The notes under the pieces are model-generated. The model made no database searches and was not told the DNA's origin. It saw nothing but the letters and a program-made list of their open reading frames with translations. Source: Orychophragmus violaceus (Eukaryota > Streptophyta > Magnoliopsida > Brassicales > Brassicaceae). Taken from it: DNA of 64,000 nucleotides. Positions 1 to 9,641 of the stretch are shown here, piece after piece (position 1 is the first letter of the stretch; every line of letters begins with the position of its first letter). The position numbers and the translations under genes were made by a program. The stretch is taken from contig CM058239.1 in assembly GCA_030180135.1 (NCBI GenBank), forward strand, positions 116,531,318 through 116,595,317, read 5' to 3'.

Positions 1-1883
1 GCAGTGTTCACTCTAAATAGAGCGCCATCAAAAGCAGTAGCAAAGACACCATATGAATTATGGACTGGAGTGGCTCCAGTGCTGTCTTATCTCAGAATTT
101 GGGGTTGTGAAGCCTATGTCAAGAGATTGATCTCAGACAAGCTTACACCGAAATCTGACAAATGCTATTTCATTGGTTATCCACGGGAAACCAAGGCTTA
201 TTACTTCTATCTACGTTCCGAGAACAAGATCTTTGTTGCCCGGGATTGTAACTTTCTTGAGAGAGAGTTTCTTTCTAAGAAAGACAGTGGGAGTAAGGTA
301 CTGCTTGAAGAAATTCAAGATGAAAAGGATACTGCTCAACCTAATGAGGAAGAGCAGCAGGAGGACCTACAAGAAATTGTAGAGCCTGAACCTGAAGTAC
401 CTGAAGTTCGAAGATCCGGGAGGATCCGTCACGAACCCGAGAGATATCAAGGATTCCTCGTGACTGACTGTCATGATCTTTTGATCATGACTGGTGATGA
501 ACCATCGAACTTCAATCAAGCCATGATGGGCCCAGATTCCTCGAAGTGGCGCAAGGCCACTGATTCCGAAATGGACTCCATGTCGGTCAACCAAGTGTTT
601 TCGTTGGTTGACTTACCCGCTGGTGTAAAAGCCATCGAGTGCAAATGGATCTTCAAGAAGAAGATTGACGTGGATGGAAATGTCCAGATTTATAAAGCCA
701 GGTTGGTGGCAAAAGGTTTCAGACAAGTTCACGGTGTGGATTACGATGAAACCTATTCACCAGTGGCTATGATGAAATCTATTCGGATTCTACTAGCAAC
801 TGCAGCTTTTCATGATTATAAAATTTGGCAGATGGACGTGAAAACCACCTTCCTGAATGGAATTCTGGAAGAGGATGTGTATATGACGCAACCTGACGGT
901 TACATAGATCCAAAGAATGCTGGAAAAGTATGCAAGCTTCATAAATCCATTTATGGACTGAAGCAAGCATCGAGGAGCTGGAATCTTCGTTTTGATGAAG
1001 CGATCAAGCAATTTGACTTCATCAGAAACGAAGAAGAACAATGCGTGTATAAGAAAACTAGTGGGAGCAAGATAGTATTTCTTATTCTGTATGTCGATGA
1101 CATACTGCTTCTCGGAAACGACGTTCCAATGCTGAAGTCGGTAAAGGACTGGCTTGGAAGTTGTTTTTCCATGAAAGACATGGGTGAAGCCGCATACGTT
1201 CTTGCAATTAGGATCTATCGGAATAGACCTAAGAGGCTGATAGGCTTGTGTCAAGACTCATACATTGACAAAGTCCTGCAAAGATTCAGCATGAAAGATT
1301 CCAAGAAGGGCTTCACGCCAATGGTACATGGCACAACGCTAAGCAAGAAGCAGAGCCCTACGTCGGCTGCTGAGCTTGAGCGCATGAAGAATATTCCTTA
1401 TGCATCTGCAATAGGATCTATCATGTATGCCATGATCTGTACTCGTCCTGATGTTGCTTATGCATTGAGCATGACGAGTAGATACCAGTCAAATCCAGGT
1501 GAAAACCATTGGGTTGCCGTAAAGAACATCTTGAAGTATCTAAGACATACTAAGGATAAGTTTTTGGTGTACGGTGGAAGTGATGTGCTAAAAGTCAGTG
1601 GATTCACGGACGCAAGTTTCCAGACAGACCAAGATGATTTCCGGTCACAGTCCGGTTATATCTTTTGTCTGAATGGCGGTGCAATCAGTTGGAGAAGCTC
1701 CAAGCAAGACACCGTTGCTGATTCCACTACAGAAGCTGAATATATCGCCGCTTCAGAAGCTGCGAAGGAAGCTGTTTGGATACGAAAGTTCATCATTGAA
1801 CTAGGTGTGATACCAGATGCAGCTGAGCCTCTGGCACTGTTTTGTGACAACAATGGTGCTATCGCTCAGGCAAAGGAACCAAG
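1..1883 (+). pseudogene. pol: copia pol, first part: integrase C-terminus, reverse transcriptase, RNase H (disrupted)
   Basis: The frame is open from base 1 with no stop up to the insertion at 1883. Numbering from the codon at base 4, residues 1-75 carry the end of integrase (TPYELWTG, then GYPRETKAYYFY). An acidic linker follows, then reverse transcriptase from about residue 200. Catalytic signatures are visible: MDVKT with D278, and YVDD at 363-366 (1090-1101). RNase H follows, with acidic residues D536 (TDAS), E577/E579 (TEAEY) and D615 (CDNNG). The enzyme would copy element RNA into DNA in cytoplasmic particles. The protein is cut in RNase H by the nested element; its last codons lie at 9452-9641. 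The alanine usual in MDVKTAF is threonine here. A reading frame that runs on to 1965 is only read-through into the inserted LTR. Ty1/copia is certain; I did not settle the lineage. Confidence 0.92.
1879..1883. repeat. target site duplication CCAAG, left
   Basis: Five bases directly outside the nested LTR at 1884. They are repeated at 9447-9451, and the uninterrupted sequence reads GAACCAAGATCA. Confidence 0.93.
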
Positions 1884-2558
1884 TGTAGGAATGTTTAGAT
1901 CAATCCTGATTCAATTCTCAGATTCAGATTATCCTAAACATGCTGATCTAGGTTCTCTTGAATAGAAACATTAGATGATCTCACCTTTTACCTGTTTGTT
2001 GCAGCGGAAGAGATAGAACAGGTCAGAGATCAGAAAGAAACACCGAGAGATGAATCCTCCAAAGGCTCACACACGCGATCACAGAAAACGGCTGCTAGAC
2101 CGAGCTGATGGGAGGCGCAGAGAGAGAGAGAGTCGCGGCTGGTTAGGGTTGGAGAAGAAAACAGACTCGAGTTTTATTTATAAAACTCGTCCGGTTTCTC
2201 TTGGGCCATTTGGCCCAAATACCAAATAACTCGAAGGCGTTCGCGCACTGTGTCGATCGACACACCTTGTGCATCGATCGACACACAGTGGCCAAACCCT
2301 TTTATTCTCTCTAAGTACAGTAAATGCCTAGCACTTTTACCGTACTTCTGCTAAACCGTTCCTACACATTTTCCTGTTAGCTTAGGCGTGTGACCCATAT
2401 GGGATCATATAATAAAGGCAATAAGTCCAAGACTTATAGATCATGAGCGGACTCTAGCAAGCCATCATGACCCCCAGTATTATATGACTTATGTCTGATC
2501 ATTGACATACTCTTACTTTCTAGAGACAGTACCGAGATTACTGGACACAATTCCAACA
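1884..2558 (-). repeat. 3' LTR of nested copia element
   Basis: 675 bp, TG...CA on the - strand. Compared line by line by eye with 8772-9446, I found no difference. The U3 part contains two palindromes around CGATCG (2252-2284), absent from the LTRs of the other two family members in this window. The TATA-like TATAAATA of this copy lies near 2175-2182. Confidence 0.95.
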
Positions 2559-2570
2559 ATCTCCCACTTG
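2559..2570 (-). other. polypurine tract of nested copia element
   Basis: On the - strand it reads CAAGTGGGAGAT and touches the 3' LTR start TGTTGG. The same tract precedes the LTRs at 10495 and (on the - strand) 62476. It primes second-strand DNA synthesis. Confidence 0.85.
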
Positions 2571-3410
2571 TACTGGAATCTCTGTATTCATAATCCTTTT
2601 GTCTCAATATCTCGATTAGTCATAAGGCAAGATTAGTGTCATCCTTATAAAGCCTAATCTTGTTCATCGGACTCTGATTCGATACTGACAATCCAAACGA
2701 CTCGGGACAGTCCGTTTGAGCATGGCCATGCATTTTCCAGTATTCAAATCTCCGATTGGCCTAGAGATATTCACTCCATTTATATTGGAGGGACAAATCC
2801 TGTCTTGTTCCATCACTGTAAACTACTTACTTCGTAATGTACCCAAACAAGGTCCTTATAACTATCGCAGAACGACAGCGTTAGACAATGATCAAAGTAC
2901 ATCAATCCATGTGCAGTCACATGCATGCGAACTCAGGTCTAAGGACTATACTCTATAGTCGTAGTGAGAATCTCTTATGACACAGATATAAATATCTTGA
3001 AGAGTTCTCATAAGCGGGTCTTGTCCGGTTGTATGTTCCCAAACATACACCTATGTACTGACTTTGATGCCGCGCATCTATGACACACTGAGACTTTGTC
3101 ATAAGTCACGTACCAATCCAGTCTCACACGGTTGTTGGTGTTCCAATTTCAACAACCTTCGACTAGGGACGGGATGATATAAAACATCTATCAAATATAG
3201 GGTCTCATGATCAAGCTAAATGACTTCGATGACTCAAGATCAAGTCATTTACTTCGATGACCTATAAAATGGTTCATATCATTTTGGAACGATTATTTCA
3301 TCACAGTTAAAATAATCTTGAAATAATAATTTCATTATTAAACATCTCAAATGTTTTACAAGAACATATCAATAACTAATTAAAGCCCTTTACTAACTCC
3401 CACTGAAATT
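2571..3410 (-). other. conserved 3' non-coding region of nested copia element
   Basis: About 850 bp between the end of pol and the polypurine tract. It is recognisably the same sequence as 9642-10482 (opposite strand) and 62489-63324. It has no pol coding on the element's sense strand. An antisense reading frame (2722-2958) is kept in all three copies. Confidence 0.8.
2722..2958 (+). other. antisense open frame in copia 3' region (copy 1 of 3)
   Basis: A 78-codon ATG frame, antisense to its element, reading MAMHFPVFKSP and ending CELRSKDYTL. Equivalent frames of the same length occur at 10095-10331 and 62640-62876 with about ten differing residues. I recognise no domain. It could be a real accessory product or merely a consequence of conserved non-coding sequence. 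No promoter or transcript evidence can be read here. Confidence 0.3.
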
Positions 3411-4734
3411 AAGACTACATCTTAACTTCACTTATCCTACAGCTACAGTCCGTGACTCGTGCTTAGGGCTAAGGAGTGGCTTTGTTAATAGATTAGCAAC
3501 GTTCTCATTCGTTGAAACTTGATGATCTACTTAACATCTCTGTCATTTATCTCACGGAATAGGTTATACCTATCCTTAAGGTGTTTGGATCTTTGATGTG
3601 CAGCTAGTCACATCTATGCTGGGAATCACATCAAGTTCAGTGATGAACTCTTCTTTCCAAACAACCTCTTTCGCCGCTTCCCAAGCTGCGAAACATTCAG
3701 CTTAAGTCATGGAGTCAGCAACAGTGCCGTGCACCGCCAGACAAACACAAGATATAACCGGACTGTGACCGGAAATCATCTTTGTCTGTTGGAAACTTGC
3801 CTTTCAGACTCTATCGACTTGTAGCACCTCACTTTCTCCGTAAATTAAGAATTTTCCTTGGTATTCCTCAAATACTTTAGGATATTCTTTACGGCAATCC
3901 AGTGATTCTTTGCTGGATTTGACTGGTCTTTACTTGTCTTGCTTAACATTAAAACAACATCAAACAAGTATGTTTCATGGCATACATGATAGATCCAATT
4001 GCCGACGCATATGGAATCTCATCCATGCATTTAAGCTCAGCAGTTATCGTAGGATACTGTATCTTGCTTAACTTAATGCCATGTGACATTGGCATAAAAC
4101 CCTTCTTGGATTGCCCAAAACGTGTAGGACTTTGTCAATTTAAGAATCCTGACTTTGTCCTACCAGCTCTTTTGGATCTCTATCTTTAGATCCAAAATCC
4201 AAGAACTACGTGGCTTTACCCATGTCAATCATAAAACCAACTCCCAAGCTAGTCCTTTACCGACTACAGCGTTGGGACATTATATCCGAGAATCAGTATG
4301 TCATCAACATACACTATGAGAAATGCAATATTGCTCCCACTAATCTATTAGTAAACGCACAGTTCCATTTCGTTCCTGCTTAAGTCAAAACCTTGACTAC
4401 TTCAACAGAACGAAGATTCCAACTCCGATATGTTTGCTTCCATCCATGAATGGATCGATGAAGCTAACTTACACAAAATGTAATTTTTCGGAGTCTGGGC
4501 TCACTTTCGCTTCCTTGAATTTCGCAGATTCGTCGCTTTCAATGATCATCAGATCATGCGAACATTCAATGATCATCAGGCTCAACTAATGACGAGAATT
4601 CACTCTCGGATTAGTGACTGATTCTTTCATATCTGCGAACTTCAGGCTCCATAGGTGTAGATTCTACAGAAATCTGTAAATCCTTCCGCTGCTCTCCCTC
4701 AATAGGTTAAGCAGCCTCCTGTATTTCTCGAATT

Positions 4735-4945
4735 TCTTCAAGTTATACTTTTACTCCAACTGTTCTTCTTGGAAAGTAACTTCCTTTCTTAGAAAACAGA
4801 ATGGTCGTAAAATTACCGAGCCTTGGTTTCCCTAAGAAAACTTCGAGTTATACTTTTTACTCCCACTGTTCTTCTTGGAAAATAACTTCCCTTCTTAGAA
4901 AACAGAATGGACGTAAAAGTAATAAGCCTTGGTTTCCCTGGGACA
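4735..4945. repeat. two-copy tandem duplication, about 105 bp, in decayed pol
   Basis: AGTTATACTTTT at 4741 recurs at 4846, and AACAGAATGG plus CCTTGGTTTCCCT recur in both units with a few substitutions. It lies in the dead pol of the nested element. Confidence 0.85.
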
Positions 4946-5286
4946 ACCAGCGAAGTAGCTCAACTACTAATACTCAGTAAAGACGAATTTGGATCGATTC
5001 CAATCCACATTTACGTGGTGTCTTTCAACTGATATTGGTGGAACTATTTCAGCGTAAACTTAGATATTTTAGAGCGTTATTCTTCAAGAATATCATGGAA
5101 GATTCGTGTGACTCATCTTTAATCATTTCTAATAAGATCTGATTCTTTCTCACAGAAAACACCTACAGGTTTTTCAGGAGAAATGAGCTGTGAAACGACT
5201 TCACACTCATTCAGATGATCACACCATTAATGACTCGAGTATTCTCACTCGTGATTTAATTCAGAGTCTTAATACTTCTGTCATTC

Positions 5287-5518
5287 AGATTCTATACTTC
5301 ATTCTGGAATTCTTTCGACCATGTCAAAGAATTCCGACTTGTGTCTCATCAAATTAACACAGTCACACTCACTGAAGTAATCAGTAGAGACAATGAAGTA
5401 TCGATTTTATACCTCATTCTGGAACTCTTTCGACCATGTCAAAGAATTCCGATTTGTGTCTCATCAAATGAGCACAGTCTTTACTCACTGAATTAATCAG
5501 TAGAGACAATGAAGTATA
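5287..5518. repeat. two-copy tandem duplication, about 115 bp, in decayed pol
   Basis: ATTCTGGAATTCTTTCGACC at 5301 recurs at 5416 with one change. CAGTAGAGACAATGAAGTAT closes both units. Confidence 0.85.
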
Positions 5519-6148
5519 GGAAATTTTCTCTGGCATTACTGCTCATCGGACCACATACATGAGTATGTTCAATCTCCAATAAGCCTTTGGGTCTTTCTCT
5601 AGCTCGGCTAAGATGGGCCCTTTGTCTTTTGGTCCTAGTAAACAGAATTCAAGTCTCATAAGATATCGTATCAAATGAGCCCAACAGTCCATAACTATGG
5701 GATTTCTGAATCCGTCTTACTCTATGTGACCAAGACTTTTATACCAAGAAAATTCAGGTTTAATTCATCAGATTTAAACCAATTCAGTATTTATGTTATA
5801 TTTAGGCACTCTTTGGTTTAAGATATAAAACCCATTCCTTGAATAGGGTGCTACAATTAATATTTCATTAAGATCAAAAGAACAAAAACTTGTCTTTTAT
5901 CAAAATGAAAATATTCAAATTCTTACAAGAAAATGAAAAACAACTCTGCTTAAAGCAGGTACATTGTAGCAATTTCTTAATACAAAACCAAGCCTCAAAG
6001 GTATCTACAAGTGAAAGCCCTACGGCTGAGGCAGCATCCCAAGCTCCTTCCAGACACGCAGTTCCACTTGTCCTTCCTTCAACGTTCTACTGTTGCTCAG
6101 GCTCTGCATATTATAACAAATATCAGTGCTGCAACCAGTATCCAATAC

Positions 6149-7039
6149 CTATAAGGTATAACTTGAAATAATAACATGAATACCTGAGGAAGTAGTCTCA
6201 TACATCGACTTCAACTCCTCATCATCTTCCATGAATTTAATGCAATTTCTCTTCCAATGCCCAGTCTCATTACAGTAGCAGCACTTACCAACGTAAGAGA
6301 TATCTGACTCGGGCTCAGAAGACACACGCTTGCCATGATTCAAAATCTGGACAACTTTGTCTTCACCCTTGTCAGTACTAGGTTTAGCAAACCTACCCTT
6401 CTCACTCATGAGATTATTCAGGGTACTCTTCACGTTTGGCTCAACTGTCTTGAGCATATCATGCAGTTCAGTCAGCGTCTTCGTTAAGCCTTTCTTGATA
6501 TAGTTCCTTCTGAACTTATCATAGCTTGACGGCAGTGACTGCAGAATGATCTCAGTTGCCAATTCTTGGCTAACTGGATAATCCAGTTTCCTCAGGTTAT
6601 CTATATAACCTATCATTTTACTGACATGAGGACTCACTGGATGATCATCTGGTAGCTTGCAGCTAGTGAGAGACTTAACCAACTAGTATCTCTCCACTCT
6701 TATCTGCTCCTGAAATTTCAATTTCAGGCTGCTGATCATCTCTATTGGCGACTCCATGTTCTCATATTGCTTCCGCAAGTCTGAGTCCATGGTAGCCAAT
6801 ATCAGACCACGCACATCTACCGCATCAATACAATGCTTATTCCAAGCATCATATACAGCATGAGAGGCATTGGACCCGATCCTCACGGGGAGAGCTCTCT
6901 CAAGAACATAGTCCTTTCTCTCCTGTCTGAGGACTAGCCTCAGGTTCCGCGACCAAGTCAAGAAATTTGATCCGCTCAGCTTGTCCATCTCAAGGACAGA
7001 CCGGATCGAGAAAGTGTTTCGATTGTTTGTGCTAGTCAT
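6149..7039 (-). pseudogene. gag: copia gag of nested element, one in-frame stop
   Basis: Starts with ATG at 7039. The N-terminal part reads MDKLSGSNFLTWSRNLRLVL, the usual start of copia gag. The frame is interrupted by TAG at 6683-6685 after 118 codons and then continues in the same phase for 177 codons to the stop at 6149-6151. The second half has SPHVSKMIGYIDNL, the capsid region, and a zinc knuckle CX2CX4HX4C (CCYCNETGHWKRNC) near residue 270 that would bind RNA. Total span is about 296 codons, normal for gag of this group. Gag forms the cytoplasmic particle in which reverse transcription occurs. The stop is the only obvious lesion, so gag is far better kept than the pol behind it. Read-through of TAG is possible but nothing here shows it. 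Confidence 0.85.
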
Positions 7040-7584
7040 AACTGAAATTTAAGATAAAAGGATTTTAGTTAATATGTTCAATATGATTAATCTCGTATTA
7101 AATTTAATATGATTAATCACGCATTATATTCAATAACATAAGTTACCCTCAATAGAATATAATGATTCCAAGATCCACATATAACTAAGATCAAAGTGGG
7201 CCACTGGCCGTCACCCAACCTTAGCTTATATCGGTAAGCCCTATATCGGCTAATTATATCCGTGATATAACTCTTGGTTGTGAATCTGGGCCCGAGGCCC
7301 AATCCTCTCTGATGTCTCAAGGCCCGGGACTCCCGATGGCCTAGTCAAGAAAACCAGACTATACAGTCATGTAATCATTAATGTCTGGGACTCCCAATGA
7401 CATTTATGAATCACAAACCGTCTTACCCACGCAAGAGCAGACACCCTCACACTGTAAGGCCATGAATAGAATTGAATGGGCTTCGACAGCTGACATAGCT
7501 TGGACAAGACATCCAACGCTTGATATTATTTGAGGTTCGTAGGTTTATTAAAAATTTCATTCCCAATATAGAAGATTACTATTT

Positions 7585-7740
7585 TGGGAAACTTTCCATT
7601 TTAGGAAACCTACTATTTTTGGAAACTTTCTAAAATTGGAAACTTTCTAAAACCGGAAACTTTCTAACTTTAGAAATTTCTTAAAATCCAAAATATGCAA
7701 ATTCAGAAACTTCTATTTTAAGAAACTTTCTAATTTCAAA
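7585..7740. repeat. short tandem repeat, GGAAACTTTCTAAAA-like unit
   Basis: GAAACTTTC recurs about six times at spacings of roughly 16-19 bases with varying fillers, in an A/T-rich part of the copia leader. Confidence 0.75.
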
Positions 7741-8186
7741 ATTTCGGAAATTTTAATTTAAAATCGATTTATATTCATTATAAAATAAACTTTAAATTAA
7801 ATCTGAAGAAAGACTCAAATAATTGGCCCAATTGTTTTAACTTCTTGGCCCGAGGCCCAAGAACTGGTCCATGTCCAAGACATGACCCAATTGTCCAATT
7901 AAATGACATAACCGGTCTGGTTCATTAAAATTGGTCTAACCAAAATTAATTACTACGATGACCACAATTGTCAACCGGTTATTTACTAAACCGGACTTTC
8001 TCAATTTATTTGGTCCAACCAAATCAAATTAGAAAATCCTGGTTTAGGCACTAAATCCAATAATTATTTCGACATTGGATTTCTTATCCCGGTTTAACCA
8101 GAACTTAATAAAATTATTAATTCTGTTTATTAAACCGCGACTATTATAATTTTAATAAAATTATTAAACCGAGCCTCAAACCAACC

Positions 8187-8585
8187 ATGTCGATCGATGA
8201 ATCAACCGCATCGATCGATCCATCAATCGCATCGATCGATCCATCAACCACATCGGTCGACGCTCTTAGTATCGATCCTGCATCGATCGTGCATCGATCC
8301 TGTATCGATCGATGCTCTCACGCATGCACGGAACCGAGCCAAAACCCTAACCGCATCGATCGATGCTCTCAGCATCGATCCTGCAACGATCGTGCATCGA
8401 TCCTGCATCGATCGATGCTCTCACGCGTGCACGAACGGTTATCAGATTTGGCCGAGAGATTTTCTCGGGAGATCCATGCGATCGTTAGATCGATCCATGC
8501 GATCGTGGTCAATCTCTCGCGGTTGCAACGATCGATCCATGCATTGCATCGATCGATGCAATGCGATCTCAGTCGATGCAAAAAT
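8187..8585. repeat. CGATCG palindrome cluster in copia leader
   Basis: Dense run of CATCGATCGATC, GCATCGATCGATGC and related palindromes, more than fifteen CGATC cores in 400 bp. A sub-block of about 100 bp is duplicated: 8257-8340 resembles 8352-8436, both closing with GATCGATGCTCTCACGC. Similar palindromes occur in the gypsy elements of this window. Confidence 0.85.
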
Positions 8586-8758
8586 CAGTTTAGGTCGCAT
8601 ACCAAATCAATATAGCTTGGTCATGCGATTTTTCAACTGTTTGTTTAGGATTCAATTCTTGTTTCTTAAGTGTTTTAATCTTATCAGTAGATTGATTCAA
8701 AAACACCTCTTTAAACAATCCTAAACATGAATCTAAACAAGAAAAACCAGAACCAATA

Positions 8759-8770
8759 GCTCTGATACCA
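8759..8770 (-). other. primer-binding site, initiator tRNA-Met
   Basis: On the - strand TGGTATCAGAGC, one base inside the 5' LTR. It is complementary to the 3' end of plant initiator tRNA-Met, the usual primer of plant copia elements. This fixes the element's direction and the LTR edge at 8772. Confidence 0.92.
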
Positions 8771-8771
8771 C

Positions 8772-9446
8772 TGTAGGAATGTTTAGATCAATCCTGATTC
8801 AATTCTCAGATTCAGATTATCCTAAACATGCTGATCTAGGTTCTCTTGAATAGAAACATTAGATGATCTCACCTTTTACCTGTTTGTTGCAGCGGAAGAG
8901 ATAGAACAGGTCAGAGATCAGAAAGAAACACCGAGAGATGAATCCTCCAAAGGCTCACACACGCGATCACAGAAAACGGCTGCTAGACCGAGCTGATGGG
9001 AGGCGCAGAGAGAGAGAGAGTCGCGGCTGGTTAGGGTTGGAGAAGAAAACAGACTCGAGTTTTATTTATAAAACTCGTCCGGTTTCTCTTGGGCCATTTG
9101 GCCCAAATACCAAATAACTCGAAGGCGTTCGCGCACTGTGTCGATCGACACACCTTGTGCATCGATCGACACACAGTGGCCAAACCCTTTTATTCTCTCT
9201 AAGTACAGTAAATGCCTAGCACTTTTACCGTACTTCTGCTAAACCGTTCCTACACATTTTCCTGTTAGCTTAGGCGTGTGACCCATATGGGATCATATAA
9301 TAAAGGCAATAAGTCCAAGACTTATAGATCATGAGCGGACTCTAGCAAGCCATCATGACCCCCAGTATTATATGACTTATGTCTGATCATTGACATACTC
9401 TTACTTTCTAGAGACAGTACCGAGATTACTGGACACAATTCCAACA
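8772..9446 (-). repeat. 5' LTR of nested copia element
   Basis: 675 bp, TG...CA, indistinguishable by eye from 1884-2558. In the element's direction it holds U3 with two CGATCG palindromes, a TATA-like box, and then a transcribed part rich in CT repeats (CTCTCTCTCTCTGCG). Confidence 0.95.
9063..9070 (-). promoter_or_regulatory. putative TATA box of nested copia 5' LTR
   Basis: TATAAATA on the - strand, inside a small inverted repeat (GAGTTTTAT...ATAAAACTC), upstream of a CT-rich stretch typical of plant transcript starts. Position in the LTR fits a U3 promoter. Confidence 0.5.
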
Positions 9447-9451
9447 CCAAG
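9447..9451. repeat. target site duplication CCAAG, right
   Basis: Five bases directly outside the nested LTR end at 9446, identical to 1879-1883. Five bases is the usual duplication size for plant copia integrase. Confidence 0.93.
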
Positions 9452-9641
9452 ATCACCCCAGAAATCCAAGCATGTTCAAAGAAGATTTCACTTGATACGT
9501 GACATCGTTAATAGAAAGGAAGTCAAGATCAGCCGAGTCCCGACAGATGATAATGTCGCTGATCCGTTGACAAAGCCACTCCCAAGGCCTAAGCTCGAGT
9601 TCCTGACTGAAGCTGTAGGCATTAGAGACATTGAAATGTAA
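9452..9641 (+). pseudogene. pol: copia pol, last part: C-terminal end of RNase H (separated from 1-1883)
   Basis: This is the continuation of the interrupted outer pol. The codon split by the insertion is completed by base 9452, and the frame from 9453 reads SPQKSKHVQRRFHL, then NVADPLTKPLPRPKLEFL, stopping at 9639-9641. The same residues follow the same RNase H motif, uninterrupted, in the copia copy at 63325-64000. The reading phase is therefore preserved across the break, and the outer pol was open at least from base 1 to its stop before the insertion. Any reading frame here that begins upstream of 9447 starts in the nested LTR and is artefactual at its front end. Confidence 0.9.

Larger units (their letters stand above)
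3411..6148 (-). pseudogene. pol: decayed copia pol of the nested element
   Basis: The sequence aligns by eye, piece by piece, with the intact pol ends in this window but has no long open frame. RNase H remnants lie at about 3430-3800 and match 63350-63790; a block of about 25 bp is missing near 3735. The conserved PIADAYGISSM-like stretch near 3977-4030 matches the family pol. The reverse transcriptase box YVDD can still be read at 4300-4311 on the - strand. Farther upstream (4400-6148) similarity becomes hard to follow, with two local tandem duplications at 4735-4945 and 5287-5518. No functional protease, integrase, reverse transcriptase or RNase H can come from it. Short open frames inside are fragments. 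Confidence 0.8.
7040..8758 (-). other. long 5' leader of nested copia element
   Basis: About 1.7 kb between the primer-binding site and the gag ATG, with no convincing gene. It holds a CGATCG-palindrome cluster next to the 5' LTR side (8187-8585). A stretch rich in AACCGG/CCGGTT and CCAATT words follows (about 7850-8110), then an A/T-rich minisatellite (7585-7740). Open frames on either strand in the palindrome cluster are low complexity (repeated SIDPS or DRCN residues) and I do not call them genes. Confidence 0.7.
1884..9446 (-). mobile_element. nested non-autonomous Ty1/copia element, complete, 7563 bp
   Basis: It has all structural ends. Two 675-bp LTRs (1884-2558 and 8772-9446) begin TGTTGGAATTGTG and end TTCCTACA when read on the - strand. 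A tRNA-Met primer-binding site follows the 5' LTR, a polypurine tract precedes the 3' LTR, and CCAAG is duplicated outside both ends. Internally, from the 5' side, there is a 1.7-kb leader, a gag with one in-frame stop, a heavily damaged pol and a conserved 3' region. It belongs to the same family as its host element and as the copy at the right edge. With no usable pol it must have been moved by enzymes from another copy. Confidence 0.95.

Noticed and set aside
3977..4189. 70-codon open frame on the + strand in the nested element
   Set aside because: It is antisense sequence of the decayed pol between reverse transcriptase and RNase H, not a gene.
7117..7320. 67-codon open frame in the copia leader
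   Set aside because: No similarity to gag or any known family; upstream of gag in non-coding leader; chance length.
8187..8724. 142- and 175-codon open frames over the palindrome cluster
   Set aside because: Low-complexity translation of CGATCGATC repeats, antisense to the element, no ancestry or domain visible.
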